Assembly (NCBI GenBank): GCA_020831895.1
Contig: JAFIFS010000001.1
Coordinates: 1-46,157 of the forward strand
Origin: Chromatiales bacterium
GTDB lineage: Bacteria > Pseudomonadota > Gammaproteobacteria > Steroidobacterales > GCA-2729495
DNA length: 46,157 nt
Reading direction: 5' to 3'
The position numbers and the translations under genes were made by a program. How positions within the stretch are numbered: the first letter of the stretch is position 1; each line of letters opens with the position of its first letter. A model generated the notes under the pieces. The model saw only the letters and a list, made by a program, of their open reading frames with translations. It was not told where the DNA came from and searched no databases. This document shows positions 25,337 to 34,010 of this stretch, one piece after another.

Positions 25337-26486
25337 GCTGCACCTCCCGCGTGTAGGCCCAGGCAAGCGCCTGCTCGTCGGGAGGCGCGGGGTCGTCGCG
25401 AACCATCTCGACGGCCAGCTTGATCAGCCAGCTCTCGCGGCCATGCATCCTCTGCAGGTCCTCGGGCACGCGCTGGCCGTTGGTCACCCAGGCCAGCGGC
25501 AGTTGCTCGCGGATGACGGCGGAGAGCGCTGGCCCGAGCGATGTGGCCTCGTCTACCTTGGTCAGGATCGCCGCGGCAGGCCGGGCACCGGCGAACTGCG
25601 TGATGATCTGGCGCAGCGTGCCGCCCTGGACATTGGCTGGCAGGGCAAGCAGGGTGTCGATTGGGCGCCCGGCTGCCTCCAGCCAGGCCAGCTGCTCGCG
25701 CAACCGCGGGTCGCGCTGCCCCATGCCGGCGGTATCGATCAGCACCAGCTTGCGTGAGGCGAGACGGTCTAGCGCATGCGACAGGCCCTCCGCGGAGCTG
25801 ACCTGCTGTACCGACACGCCGAGTATGCGTCCGTAGTTCTCCAGTTGTTCGCGGGCCGCCACCCTGTAGCTGTCCATCGTGATCAGCCCTACCGTGTCAG
25901 GTCCCTCGCGCAATGCTTGGCGCGCGGCCAGCTTGGCGATGGTGGTGGTCTTGCCGACACCGGTAGGGCCGCAGATTGCAACGATGCCGGCACCAGTGCC
26001 TGGGGCGGGCTCGGAGACGGCCAGCGCCCTGACGAGCTCCGGCAGCAGCGCGCGCCAGCTGCCGTTGCCGGCCATGGCACTACCGGCGAGCTTACGGGCG
26101 ATGTCGCTGTCGATGCCCAGCTGCCCGCACTTGCGCAGCGCACTGGCGAGCTCGGGTGAGCAGCGTGAGCGTTCGTCCCAGATCAGGCGCGCGAGCTGTG
26201 ACTCGAGCAGGCAGCGCAGCGAGCCCACTTCCTGCTGCAGGCGCGAAACGCTGTCTTTGCCGGTATCGCCCGGCAGCTCAACAGCTGGTTCACTGTCGTC
26301 AATGCGGAAGCAGTCGGTGTCGGCACCGGCACCAGGTATCGGCACTGATCCCGGGCGGGCGGCGATGATCTCGACCGCACCGCTATCGTGACGCGTATCC
26401 ATGATCACGGCCTCGGGGCCGAGCTCATCGCGCACCCGGCGCAGTGCCTCGCGCATGCTGTTGCCGTTGAAGCTCATCGTATCCAT
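25323..26486 (-). CDS. flhF: FlhF, SRP-type GTPase setting polar flagellar site
   Basis: FlhF recruits early flagellar components to the cell pole. The 387-residue protein has the N-terminal motif NSMREALRRVRDELGPEAVI, a variable B region, an N domain and an SRP-like G domain. The P-loop GPTGVGKTTT begins at 173; DSYRVAAREQL, DTAGMGQRD and TKVDEA (guanine specificity) follow. AGGAG 6 nt before the ATG supports the start. It follows flhA after 26 nt. Its presence with FleN points to a polar flagellum. Confidence 0.95.
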   Translation of the reverse strand: MDTMSFNGNSMREALRRVRDELGPEAVIMDTRHDSGAVEIIAARPGSVPIPGAGADTDCFRIDDSEPAVELPGDTGKDSVSRLQQEVGSLRCLLESQLARLIWDERSRCSPELASALRKCGQLGIDSDIARKLAGSAMAGNGSWRALLPELVRALAVSEPAPGTGAGIVAICGPTGVGKTTTIAKLAARQALREGPDTVGLITMDSYRVAAREQLENYGRILGVSVQQVSSAEGLSHALDRLASRKLVLIDTAGMGQRDPRLREQLAWLEAAGRPIDTLLALPANVQGGTLRQIITQFAGARPAAAILTKVDEATSLGPALSAVIREQLPLAWVTNGQRVPEDLQRMHGRESWLIKLAVEMVRDDPAPPDEQALAWAYTREVQHAWA

Positions 26487-26512
26487 GTCTTCTCCTCAGT
26501 TCGTCCGGTGCG

Positions 26513-28597
26513 TCAGGTGCCGACAGCGGCCACCAGCCTGACGCGCCGGCTGTCCGGAATCTCGTTGTAGGCCACGACCCGGAGGCCGGGTATGGCAAAC
26601 CGCAGGAAACGCGCCAGCCATGGGCGAAGCCCGGGGGACACCAGCAGGATGGCCGGCTGGCCGCTGACCTCCTGCTGTCGGGTTGTCTCCGCCAGTTTCT
26701 GCTGCAGGCGCTCGGCCAGTCCCGGTTCGAGGCTGCTGCCCTCGCCGTCGTTGCGCACGGCATCGGTGAGCAGCTGCTCGAGCCGCGGGTCGAGCGTGAT
26801 CACCGGGATCTCGCGCTCGCTGCCGGCAATCTTCTGCGCGATGGTCCGGCCCAGGGCAACGCGCACCAGGCCGGTCAGCGTCTCGGGGTCCTGTGTCGAG
26901 CGCCCATGCTCGGCCAGGGCCTGGCAGATCATGCGCAGGTTGGCGATCGGGAGCTGTTCCCGCAGCAGCTCCTGAAGCACCCGGACGACGACGCTCAGTG
27001 GCAGCGTCTTGGGCACCAGTTCCTCGACCAGCTTCGGCGTGGCCTGAGCCAGCCGGTCCAGCATCTCCTGGGCCTCCTGATGACCGAACAGCTCGTGGGC
27101 GTGTGCTGTCAGCTCCTTGTTCAGGTGGGTGGCGATCACGGTAGGGATGTCCACCACCGTGTAACCCATGGCCTGGGCCTCGTCGCGCTGGAGCGGTTCG
27201 ATCCAGACGGCAGGCAGTCCGTAGGCCGGGTCCTGGGCCTCGATCCCGCGAATCTGCTGGTCGAGGCAGCCCGGGTCAATCGCGAGCTCCCGTTCCAGGT
27301 GGACCTCGCCCTGCGCGACCGGACAGCCCATGATGCTGATCCGGTAACTGCACGGTGGCAGCTCCAGGTCATCGCGAATGCGCACCGGGGCGACGAGGAA
27401 GCCAAGTTCGCCAGAAAGCCGGCGGCGCACGCCCTTGATCCGGCGCATGAGCTCGCCATCCTGCTCGCGGTCGACCAGGGGAATGAGCCGGTAGCCCACC
27501 TCGAGCGTGACAGGGTCTGCCTGGCCGACATCGTCCCAGCTGAGTTCGCGCCGGGCCTCTGCGTCGGGTGGCGGGGATGGTGGAGCGCTGGTCTCCTTGC
27601 TGGCCGCCTCAGCGGCCCGACGCTCGAGCAGCCAGGCTGCGCCGGCGCAGGCGGCCGCCATGCACAGGAAGGCCAGGTTCGGCATGCCTGGTACCAGGCC
27701 GAGGATCGCCAGCAGCACGGCGGCGACGCGCAGTACCCTGCGGTCGCCCAGCAGCTGGCTCATGATCGTGTCGCCCATGTCCTGGGCCCGGGACATCCGG
27801 GTGACTATCACGGCTACTGCCGTGGCAAGCAGCAGCGAGGGGATCTGGGCGACGAGTCCGTCGCCGATCGTCAGCAGCGCATAGGTCTCCATCGCCCCGG
27901 CGAAGCCCATGTCGTGCTGGATCATGCCGATCATCATGCCCCCCAGCAGGTTGATGAACAGGATCAGCAGGCCGGCTACGGCGTCGCCGCGGACGAACTT
28001 GCTGGCACCGTCCATCGAGCCGTAGAAGTCCGTCTCCGCGCGCACCTCCGCGCGCCGTGCCAGTGCCTCTTCCTGGCTGATCAGCCCGGCGTTGAGGTCA
28101 GCATCGATCGCCATCTGCTTGCCCGGCAGTGCATCGAGCGTGAAGCGGGCGCTGACCTCGGACACACGGCCGGCGCCCTTCGTGACGACGACGAAATTGA
28201 TGATGACCAGGATGGCGAATACCACGAGACCGACCGCGTAGTTGCCGCCGACCACGAATTCGCCGAAGGCCTGGATGACCTTGCCCGCCGCATCCGTCCC
28301 GGTATGGCCTTCGAGCAGGACCACGCGCGTGCTGGCTACGTTCAGCGCAAGCCGTAGCAGTGTCGCGAGCAGCAGCACGGTGGGGAAGGCGGCCAGGTCC
28401 AGCGGCCGCATCACGTAGACCACGGCCAGGATCACGACCAGGCTCATCGAGATGTTGAACGTGAACAGCACGTCCAGCATGACCGGCGGCAGCGGCAGCA
28501 CGATCATGGCCAGCATGGCCAGCAGCAGCAGTGGCAGTCCCGCTCCGATGGCAAACATCGCGCGGCTCGCGCCCATCAATCTTTGCTGTACAGGCAT
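26513..28597 (-). CDS. flhA: Flagellar export gate protein FlhA
   Basis: FlhA is the large membrane subunit of the flagellar type III export gate, forming the nonameric ring and driving proton-coupled export. The 694-residue protein has about eight N-terminal membrane helices (to about 330), the FHIPEP signature NFVVVTKGAGRVSEVSARF and LDALPGKQMAIDADL, and a C-terminal cytoplasmic domain (about 360-690) that docks chaperone-substrate complexes. The ATG at 28597 shares one base with the flhB stop (TGATG), so the genes are coupled; a TTG one codon upstream is less likely. Confidence 0.97.
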   Translation of the reverse strand: MPVQQRLMGASRAMFAIGAGLPLLLLAMLAMIVLPLPPVMLDVLFTFNISMSLVVILAVVYVMRPLDLAAFPTVLLLATLLRLALNVASTRVVLLEGHTGTDAAGKVIQAFGEFVVGGNYAVGLVVFAILVIINFVVVTKGAGRVSEVSARFTLDALPGKQMAIDADLNAGLISQEEALARRAEVRAETDFYGSMDGASKFVRGDAVAGLLILFINLLGGMMIGMIQHDMGFAGAMETYALLTIGDGLVAQIPSLLLATAVAVIVTRMSRAQDMGDTIMSQLLGDRRVLRVAAVLLAILGLVPGMPNLAFLCMAAACAGAAWLLERRAAEAASKETSAPPSPPPDAEARRELSWDDVGQADPVTLEVGYRLIPLVDREQDGELMRRIKGVRRRLSGELGFLVAPVRIRDDLELPPCSYRISIMGCPVAQGEVHLERELAIDPGCLDQQIRGIEAQDPAYGLPAVWIEPLQRDEAQAMGYTVVDIPTVIATHLNKELTAHAHELFGHQEAQEMLDRLAQATPKLVEELVPKTLPLSVVVRVLQELLREQLPIANLRMICQALAEHGRSTQDPETLTGLVRVALGRTIAQKIAGSEREIPVITLDPRLEQLLTDAVRNDGEGSSLEPGLAERLQQKLAETTRQQEVSGQPAILLVSPGLRPWLARFLRFAIPGLRVVAYNEIPDSRRVRLVAAVGT

Positions 28598-29766
28598 CAA
28601 CGTACCTCAGGCTTTCCGTTGCGCCGGCCTGATGGCTCGGCAAGCTCAGGGTCGACCGCTACGACCGGCCGGTCGGGCCATGCAGCCGAACCCTGTTCCG
28701 CACGCCTGAGCTGGAACACGTAGGTCAGCACCTGGGCGACGGCCACATACAGGGTTGAAGGTATCGGCTGGCCGATATCCGTGGTCCAGTAGAGCGCGCG
28801 CGCAAGCAGCGGCGCCTCGAAGGTCGGAACGCGGTGGGACCTGCCGATCTCGCGGATCCGGGCGGCGACGAGATCCGTGCCGCGCGCAACCACGACCGGG
28901 GCCCGCATGCTCGTCTCGTCGTACCTCAGTGCGACGGCGAAATGTGTCGGGTTGGTGACGATCACGTCGGCGTCCGGGACGTCACGCAGCATGCGGCGCT
29001 GCGCAGTTTCCTGCTGCAGCTGGCGGATGCGCGCGCGGACCTCGGGACGACCCTCGGTTTCCTTGAGTTCATCGCGGATGTCGCGGCGGGTCATCTTGAG
29101 CTGGCGCTCGTGGTTCCACAGCTGGTATGGCGCGTCGAGCAGCGCGATCACCGCGAGTGCCGCACTGGATACGGCCAGTGTCCAGAACACCAGCGTCAGT
29201 GCGCTGGCGGTGGCGACATGGACAGGACTCAGCGTGAGGGCAAGCAGGTCCCCGGCGACAAGCGCGAGGAAGCCCAGCGCCACCCCGCCGATCAGGCCGG
29301 CCTTCGCCAGCGCCTTGGCGACCTCGACCAGTCCGTTCAGTCCGAAGATGCGCTTCAGGCCCTTGACCGGATTAAGCTTGCTGAACTTGGGCGCCAGGGC
29401 CTGCGCCGAAACATTCAGTCCGCCGATGGCTACGCCCCCGAGGATGGCCATGGCCATGCAGAGCGCAAGGAATGGGGCAAACAGCCACAGGGCCTGGAGG
29501 GCGAGGTTGCCGAACTCGCCGGCCAGCATCGTGCTGTCGATGATGGACTCACGGTCGTGGCTAAGCCCCTGGCGCATCAGCGCGACGAGCTGGGGTCCGA
29601 GGTGCTGCTGGCTACCGACCAGCAGCAGCGAGGCGCCGATCATGATCATCGCCATGCTAAGCTCACGCGACCTCGGCACCTGGCCCTTGCGTCTGGCATC
29701 TTCCAGGCGCTTGGGTGTCGGCTTCTCGGTACGCTCCTGGGCCTGATCCTGGTCATTCTGCGACAT
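28597..29766 (-). CDS. flhB: Flagellar export switch protein FlhB
   Basis: FlhB switches export from rod/hook to filament substrates. The 389-residue protein has an N-terminal cytoplasmic tail (ERTEKPTPKRLEDARRKG), four membrane helices (about 35-210) and a cytoplasmic domain with the autocleavage site Asn272-Pro273-Thr-His. The C-terminal part beyond about 355 is Pro/Arg-rich. It follows fliR by 3 nt and overlaps flhA, so it is part of the same operon. Confidence 0.97.
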   Translation of the reverse strand: MSQNDQDQAQERTEKPTPKRLEDARRKGQVPRSRELSMAMIMIGASLLLVGSQQHLGPQLVALMRQGLSHDRESIIDSTMLAGEFGNLALQALWLFAPFLALCMAMAILGGVAIGGLNVSAQALAPKFSKLNPVKGLKRIFGLNGLVEVAKALAKAGLIGGVALGFLALVAGDLLALTLSPVHVATASALTLVFWTLAVSSAALAVIALLDAPYQLWNHERQLKMTRRDIRDELKETEGRPEVRARIRQLQQETAQRRMLRDVPDADVIVTNPTHFAVALRYDETSMRAPVVVARGTDLVAARIREIGRSHRVPTFEAPLLARALYWTTDIGQPIPSTLYVAVAQVLTYVFQLRRAEQGSAAWPDRPVVAVDPELAEPSGRRNGKPEVR

Positions 29767-29769
29767 GGC

Positions 29770-30540
29770 CTATGGCCCCCCGACAAGCCGGCCGATGGTG
29801 CCAAAGGCCGCCTCGAGCTGGCCCGACCATACGGCGCCCTGGCTGCGGAAGCTGAGCGCCATTATGACGAAGCCCATCATCAGCGTGACCGGGAAGCCCA
29901 CGGCGAACAGGTTCAGCGTCGGCGCCGCCCGGCTGACCACGCCGAAGGCGACGTTGACCATCAGGATGGAGATGATCGCCGGCAGCGCGAGGTGCAGCGC
30001 GCCCGCGAACATCAGCGAGACGAACTCGACCACCAGCCGCGCCTCGGCTGCCCCGAGGCCTCCGGAACCGATGGGCATCAGCTCGAAGCTCTGCGCAACC
30101 AGGGCGATCAGCGTCAGGTGGGCGTTGGTGGCGAGCAGCAGCAGCGTTGCCACGATCAGGTAGAGCCGACCCAGCAGCGGAACGCCGCCCTGGCCAGGGT
30201 CCACCACCGTCGCAAAGGACAGCCCCATCCCGGTGGAGACCAGCTGGCCTGCCAGCAGCGCGGAGTCGATCGCAAGCTTGAGCACGAAGCCGATCGAGAA
30301 TCCGATCAGCAGCTCCCGCGCAATGGCGAGCAGCCCGGCGGGTGACAGCGGCTCCGGCATCGGCGACTGATGGCCGGCCTGTACCAGGGCAAACGCGATT
30401 ACCACCGCGATCCCGATGCGGATCCTCGCCGGCACGTACATGGCCCCGAACACGGGCACGATCATGATGACGGCCCCTACCCTCAGCAGGGTCCACATCA
30501 GTGCCATCAGGCCTTCGATGATCTGCAGCGTCTCGGTCAC
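29770..30540 (-). CDS. fliR: Flagellar export gate protein FliR
   Basis: FliR forms the export gate core with FliP and FliQ. The 256-residue hydrophobic protein has about six membrane segments. Family features are RVGAVIMIVPVFGAMYVPARIRI near the N-terminus, ELLIGFSIGF, and GQLVSTGMGLSFATVVDPGQG in the middle. It ends 3 nt before flhB and starts 12 nt after fliQ. Confidence 0.95.
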   Translation of the reverse strand: MTETLQIIEGLMALMWTLLRVGAVIMIVPVFGAMYVPARIRIGIAVVIAFALVQAGHQSPMPEPLSPAGLLAIARELLIGFSIGFVLKLAIDSALLAGQLVSTGMGLSFATVVDPGQGGVPLLGRLYLIVATLLLLATNAHLTLIALVAQSFELMPIGSGGLGAAEARLVVEFVSLMFAGALHLALPAIISILMVNVAFGVVSRAAPTLNLFAVGFPVTLMMGFVIMALSFRSQGAVWSGQLEAAFGTIGRLVGGP

Positions 30541-30552
30541 CGAAGGTAGTCC

Positions 30553-30822
30553 TCAGCCGATCATCCCGGGGATCGCGTCGAACAGGTTGCGCGTATAGGC
30601 GATGATGAGCTGCAGCATCCACGGGCCCGCCACAAGCAGTGCCACCACGAGGGTCAGGAGCTTCGGTATGAAGCTCAGGGTCATCTCGTTGACCTGGGTC
30701 GCGGCCTGCAGCACGCCGATCGCGACACCGGTCGCCAGGGCCGTCAGCAGCAGCGGCGCGGCCAGCATCGCGGCGATCCCGAGCGCATCGCTTGCTACGG
30801 TCAGTACGGTTTCGGGTGTCAT
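30553..30822 (-). CDS. fliQ: Flagellar export gate protein FliQ
   Basis: This 89-residue protein with two membrane hairpin helices matches FliQ. The N-terminus MTPETVLTV, the first helix with LLTALATGVAIGVLQAATQV and NEMTLSFIPKL are diagnostic. It contributes four copies to the FliPQR export pore. It sits between fliP (9 nt) and fliR (12 nt). Confidence 0.96.
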   Translation of the reverse strand: MTPETVLTVASDALGIAAMLAAPLLLTALATGVAIGVLQAATQVNEMTLSFIPKLLTLVVALLVAGPWMLQLIIAYTRNLFDAIPGMIG

Positions 30823-30831
30823 CGGTGGTCC

Positions 30832-31569
30832 TCAGATCGCCATGAAGCTTGCAGCCAGTGTTCCAACGATCAGCGTCCAGCCATCGACCATGACGAACAG
30901 CATGATCTTGAAAGGCAGGGAGATCAGCATCGGGGACAGCATCATCATGCCCATCGACATCAGCACGCTGGATACGACCAGGTCGATCACCAGGAAGGGG
31001 ATGAAGGTCAGGAAGCCGATCTGGAAGGCAGTCTTGAGCTCGCTGGTCAGGAAACTCGGGAGCAGGATGCTCATCGGAATCTCGTCGACGCTGGCGAAGC
31101 CCTGGTGGCCGGCCAGGCCGGCAAACAGCGCCAGGTCGGGCTCGCGCGTCTGGCTCAGCATGAAGGCGCGAAGTGGCTGCTCGGCACGCTCCAGTGCCGC
31201 CATGAGCTCGATCTCGCCCGCCATGTAGGGCTCCAGCGCCGCGCCCTGTATCTCGCTGAGCACCGGCGCCATGATGAACAGCGTAAGGAAGAGCGCGATG
31301 CCGACCAGCACCTGGTTGGGGGGTGTCTGCGGCATGCCGATCGCCTGGCGGAGGATCGCCAGCACGATGATGATCCGCGTGAAGGACGTGGCGGCCAGCA
31401 CCAGCGAGGGCAGCAGTGTCAGCGCCGTCATCAGCAGCAGGATCTGGATGCTGACCGACCAGTTCTGCCCGCCGTCGCCGGTATCGATTACCGAGATTGC
31501 AGGGATGCCCGGGGCCGCGCCGGACAGTGCTGGCGCGAACAGCAAGAGTACAAGTACGGACGCCCTCAT
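30832..31569 (-). CDS. fliP: Flagellar export gate protein FliP
   Basis: FliP is the pentameric core of the export pore. The 245-residue precursor has a cleavable signal peptide (likely cleaved after SGA, about residue 18) and four membrane segments. Signatures include [39 protein letters not shown], the methionine-rich gate [10 protein letters not shown] and [14 protein letters not shown]. The start overlaps the fliO stop (ATGA). Confidence 0.97.
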   Translation of the reverse strand: MRASVLVLLLFAPALSGAAPGIPAISVIDTGDGGQNWSVSIQILLLMTALTLLPSLVLAATSFTRIIIVLAILRQAIGMPQTPPNQVLVGIALFLTLFIMAPVLSEIQGAALEPYMAGEIELMAALERAEQPLRAFMLSQTREPDLALFAGLAGHQGFASVDEIPMSILLPSFLTSELKTAFQIGFLTFIPFLVIDLVVSSVLMSMGMMMLSPMLISLPFKIMLFVMVDGWTLIVGTLAASFMAI

Positions 31570-31949
31570 TGGCCGGACTCCATGTGACGGGCGAAGTCGC
31601 TGCGTGCGCCCAGGACATGCAGTGTCCTCATGCCCGCAGGAGTGATCCCGACCAGCACCTGCTGGTCTCCGACCTTGAGCAGCACCACCTTCTCCCGGGC
31701 CCCCAGCGAGATCCCGCTGCTGATCTCGATCAGGCCGCTGCCACCGCTGGGTGTCGCCCGCAGGCGCCTGGCCAGCCAGGCCGCGCCGATGACAAGCGAC
31801 AGCACGATGGCCAGGCCACCGACCATGCGAAGGCTGGCGGAAGCCAGGTCCGGTGCGCCACCCGCCGACATCCCGACCGGCGACTGTCCTGCTGCTGCTG
31901 GCAGGAAGGCCAGCAGCAGGGGCAGGGCGATGGCAAGTATCCTGGTCAT
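31566..31949 (-). CDS. fliO: Flagellar biosynthesis protein FliO
   Basis: FliO assists assembly of the FliPQR core. This 127-residue protein has a signal-peptide-like N-terminus ending about residue 21, one membrane helix (about 43-63; [15 protein letters not shown]), then the cytoplasmic FliO domain with [24 protein letters not shown], the conserved block. It lies between fliN (10-nt gap) and fliP (overlap). Confidence 0.92.
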   Translation of the reverse strand: MTRILAIALPLLLAFLPAAAGQSPVGMSAGGAPDLASASLRMVGGLAIVLSLVIGAAWLARRLRATPSGGSGLIEISSGISLGAREKVVLLKVGDQQVLVGITPAGMRTLHVLGARSDFARHMESGQ

Positions 31950-31959
31950 CGGGCAGGCC

Positions 31960-32340
31960 TCACCGTCCGGCCGTTCCGCGCGGCTCGGCGGCGACCACGT
32001 CGGTCAGCCGGATTCCGAAGCGGTCGTTGATGACGACGATTTCTCCGTGCGCAACCAGGGTGCCGTTGACGAACACGTCTAGCGGCTCTCCGGCATGGCG
32101 ATCGAGCTCGATGACCGCCCCCTTCGTCAGCTGCAGGAGCTCACCCACGCTCATCTGGGCCCGTCCCACCTCCAGTGAAAGCGTCACCGTCACGTCCAGG
32201 ATCATGTCGAGGCTGGGTCGTTCCATGGCTGTGTCGCTGCTGCCGTCGCCCTGGCTTGCCGCGGCGGCATCGGTGAACGCCGGCGCCTGAAACTGCTGCG
32301 CTTCTCCGGTGCCCGGCTCTGCCGTCTTCGCTTCAGTCAT
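31960..32340 (-). CDS. fliN: Flagellar motor switch protein FliN
   Basis: FliN builds the lower C-ring with FliM and binds the FliH-FliI export complex. The 126-residue protein has a disordered Ala/Gly-rich N-terminus (about 1-45) and a SpoA domain with DVTVTLSLEVGRAQMSV, LLQLTKGAVIELD, EPLDVFVNGTLVAHGEIVVI and FGIRLTDVV. The start overlaps fliM by 8 nt. Confidence 0.96.
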   Translation of the reverse strand: MTEAKTAEPGTGEAQQFQAPAFTDAAAASQGDGSSDTAMERPSLDMILDVTVTLSLEVGRAQMSVGELLQLTKGAVIELDRHAGEPLDVFVNGTLVAHGEIVVINDRFGIRLTDVVAAEPRGTAGR

Positions 32341-33313
32341 GACTCTCTCCCTTGTAATTTCGTGGTGCCGGCTGCGTGATGCGCACGGCGTTGCGTCCCT
32401 GGTGAACCCCGAAGCTGCCCTCCATCAGCGGCCGGCTGCCGGCGTAGAGCACGACTTTTCCGGGTGCCTCGATCGGGATCACGTCGCCGGGGCGCGCAGT
32501 GGAAAGCTCGCGCAGCGTGATCTCGCTGCGGGCAAGTTCCGCCCGCAGGTGCACGCGCGCGCTCTTCACGTCGTGCTTCAGCCGCATGCGCCACTGCTGG
32601 TTTTCTCCCTGTGCGCCACGCCCGCTTTCGCCCAGCGACCTGATGGGGTCTACCAGGGCCACGGGCAGGACCAGCGTGAAGAGGAGGGCCTGCTCGTCCA
32701 GCTGGACGTTGAAGTTCCAGAGTGACACCGTGTCGGAGCTGCCGGCAATGCCAGCGAACAGCGGATTGAGTTCGAGTCCGCCGGCGCGGAACTCGAGCTC
32801 GATGAACGGTTTCCACGCCTCCTGCAGGTCCTTGAGCAGGGCTTCGACAAAGCGCTTCACCAGGCGCTGCTCCATCTGGGTGAACTCGCCGGATACGGCT
32901 GGACGGCGTGCCTCGCCCCGTCCGCCGAAGAAGGCATCCACCAGCGAAAAGACAAACTGCCCGTCGAGGCAGAAGGCACCGCGCAGCTGCAGCGGGTTGA
33001 TCTCGACGAGGTGCAGGCAGGTCGGCACCGGCAGCTGGCGCAGGTGTCGCCCCCACCGGGCGCTGGCAGGTGCTCCAGCACTGACATCAGCGCTGCGGCG
33101 AAAGAAGCGGCGCAGGGTCGTGCTGAACAGGCTCGCCATCCGCTCGGCGACTGATTCCAGCGCGGGCGCCTGTTCCCGCTCGATACGCTCCCAGTCGTCC
33201 GGAAGCAGGTGACGTACCTGACCACGGACGGATGGTTCACCCGGGCTGCCCGCCTCGGAGTCCCCGCGCAGCGCGGCGTTCTCCTCTTCAGAAAGGATCG
33301 GCTCGTCCGTCAT
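32333..33313 (-). CDS. fliM: Flagellar motor switch protein FliM
   Basis: FliM connects FliG to FliN in the C-ring and binds CheY-P. The 326-residue protein has the N-terminal CheY-contact motif in variant form (EPILSEEENAALRGD), where LSQxEIDAL is usual; the Ile-Asp pair is not conserved. The middle CheC-like domain includes FVFSLVDAFFGGRG, and the C-terminal SpoA domain ends with the partner of fliN. The altered CheY motif is notable because no che genes are present in the cluster. Confidence 0.95.
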   Translation of the reverse strand: MTDEPILSEEENAALRGDSEAGSPGEPSVRGQVRHLLPDDWERIEREQAPALESVAERMASLFSTTLRRFFRRSADVSAGAPASARWGRHLRQLPVPTCLHLVEINPLQLRGAFCLDGQFVFSLVDAFFGGRGEARRPAVSGEFTQMEQRLVKRFVEALLKDLQEAWKPFIELEFRAGGLELNPLFAGIAGSSDTVSLWNFNVQLDEQALLFTLVLPVALVDPIRSLGESGRGAQGENQQWRMRLKHDVKSARVHLRAELARSEITLRELSTARPGDVIPIEAPGKVVLYAGSRPLMEGSFGVHQGRNAVRITQPAPRNYKGESHD

Positions 33314-33316
33314 TGC

Positions 33317-33862
33317 CTACTGCACCACGAAGCTGGTGAAAAAGAGGTCCTCGATCCCGGGGTCGCCGGTCTGTTCGGTCAGGATCTTCTGGACCTCTGC
33401 CAGCGCGGCGAGACGGAGTTCCTCCTTGCCCTCCCTGCTGATCAGCTGCTCCAGCGTCGGGCTGCCCAGGAGCATCAGGAGGTTGTTGCGGATCACCGGG
33501 CTGTGGGTATTGAATGCACCGACCACCCGGTCTTCCCGTGCCATGACCTCGACTGCGACCTGCAGGAAGCGCAGCGTCTGGCCATCCTGGAAGGTCACGA
33601 CCAGCGGTGGGTCGAGTGGCACATACTGCGGCGGCCGCACGCGGCGGGCCCGGGGCGCTGGTGCCTCACCGCCGGCAGTGGCGGCCGCGGAGCCGCAGTA
33701 GGGCAGGGCGCCCGGCATCACCGCGCAACCCAGCACCGGTCCCAGAAGCTGTGCACCGAGCATCAGGCCAAACAGCGCAATCCCGATACCCAGGGTACCG
33801 AGCAGGCTCCTCCCAGCAGGAGGCTGGCTGGGCGCTGCCGTACTCGTTTCTTCCATGCTCAT
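33317..33862 (-). CDS. fliL: Flagellar basal body protein FliL
   Basis: FliL encircles and supports the stator. The 181-residue protein has one membrane helix (about 20-45), followed by a Cys-containing stretch (GCAVMPGALPYC) and an Ala/Arg-rich linker. The FliL domain then has YVPLDPPLVVTF, FLQVAVEVMARED and SPVIRNNLLMLLGS, and ends in LFFTSFVVQ. It is the first gene of the fliL-motD operon. A sigma-54 promoter, IHF-like site and FleQ-like box lie upstream. Confidence 0.93.
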   Translation of the reverse strand: MSMEETSTAAPSQPPAGRSLLGTLGIGIALFGLMLGAQLLGPVLGCAVMPGALPYCGSAAATAGGEAPAPRARRVRPPQYVPLDPPLVVTFQDGQTLRFLQVAVEVMAREDRVVGAFNTHSPVIRNNLLMLLGSPTLEQLISREGKEELRLAALAEVQKILTEQTGDPGIEDLFFTSFVVQ

Positions 33863-33895
33863 TGATTCATCCCCGGTTGGTCACGGTCATCTGCA

Positions 33896-33912
33896 AGCAA
33901 ACTCCGTGCCAG
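33896..33912 (-). promoter_or_regulatory. Sigma-54 promoter of the fliL operon
   Basis: On the minus strand the sequence TGGCACG-GAGT-TTGCTT matches the sigma-54 consensus fully, with GG and GC at -24/-12 and 10 bp between. Transcription would start near 33885, about 20 nt before the fliL ATG (33862). It drives fliLMNOPQR-flhB-flhA and probably downstream genes. Confidence 0.92.
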
Positions 33913-33929
33913 CCCGGGCGGGCCATTTG

Positions 33930-33942
33930 AATCAATGCTTTA
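33930..33942. promoter_or_regulatory. IHF consensus site in the fliL promoter
   Basis: AATCAATGCTTTA on the plus strand matches the IHF consensus WATCAANNNNTTR at every fixed position. It lies between the FleQ-like box (33995-34008) and the sigma-54 promoter, where IHF bending usually brings the activator to the polymerase. Confidence 0.7.
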
Positions 33943-33994
33943 GGGTTGTTCTTCTGGCACCTGCCAATTCCTTGGCCCAGTGCGGGACGCGGGT

Positions 33995-34008
33995 GTCAGG
34001 AATTTGAC
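33995..34008. promoter_or_regulatory. FleQ-like box upstream of fliL
   Basis: GTCAGGAATTTGAC has GTCA and TGAC half-sites 6 bp apart, the geometry of the P. aeruginosa FleQ box (GTCA-N6-TGAC, AT-rich centre). The site begins 2 bp past the fliK stop and about 84 bp upstream of the -24 element. It belongs to a 19-bp stretch (33992-34010) repeated identically before fleS (43074-43092). Confidence 0.75.
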
Positions 34009-34010
34009 GC

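Noticed and set aside
29753-31618. 621-codon open frame overlapping fliP, fliQ and fliR
   Set aside because: Out-of-frame shadow of three well-recognised export genes; Arg/Ala/Gly-rich with no domain.
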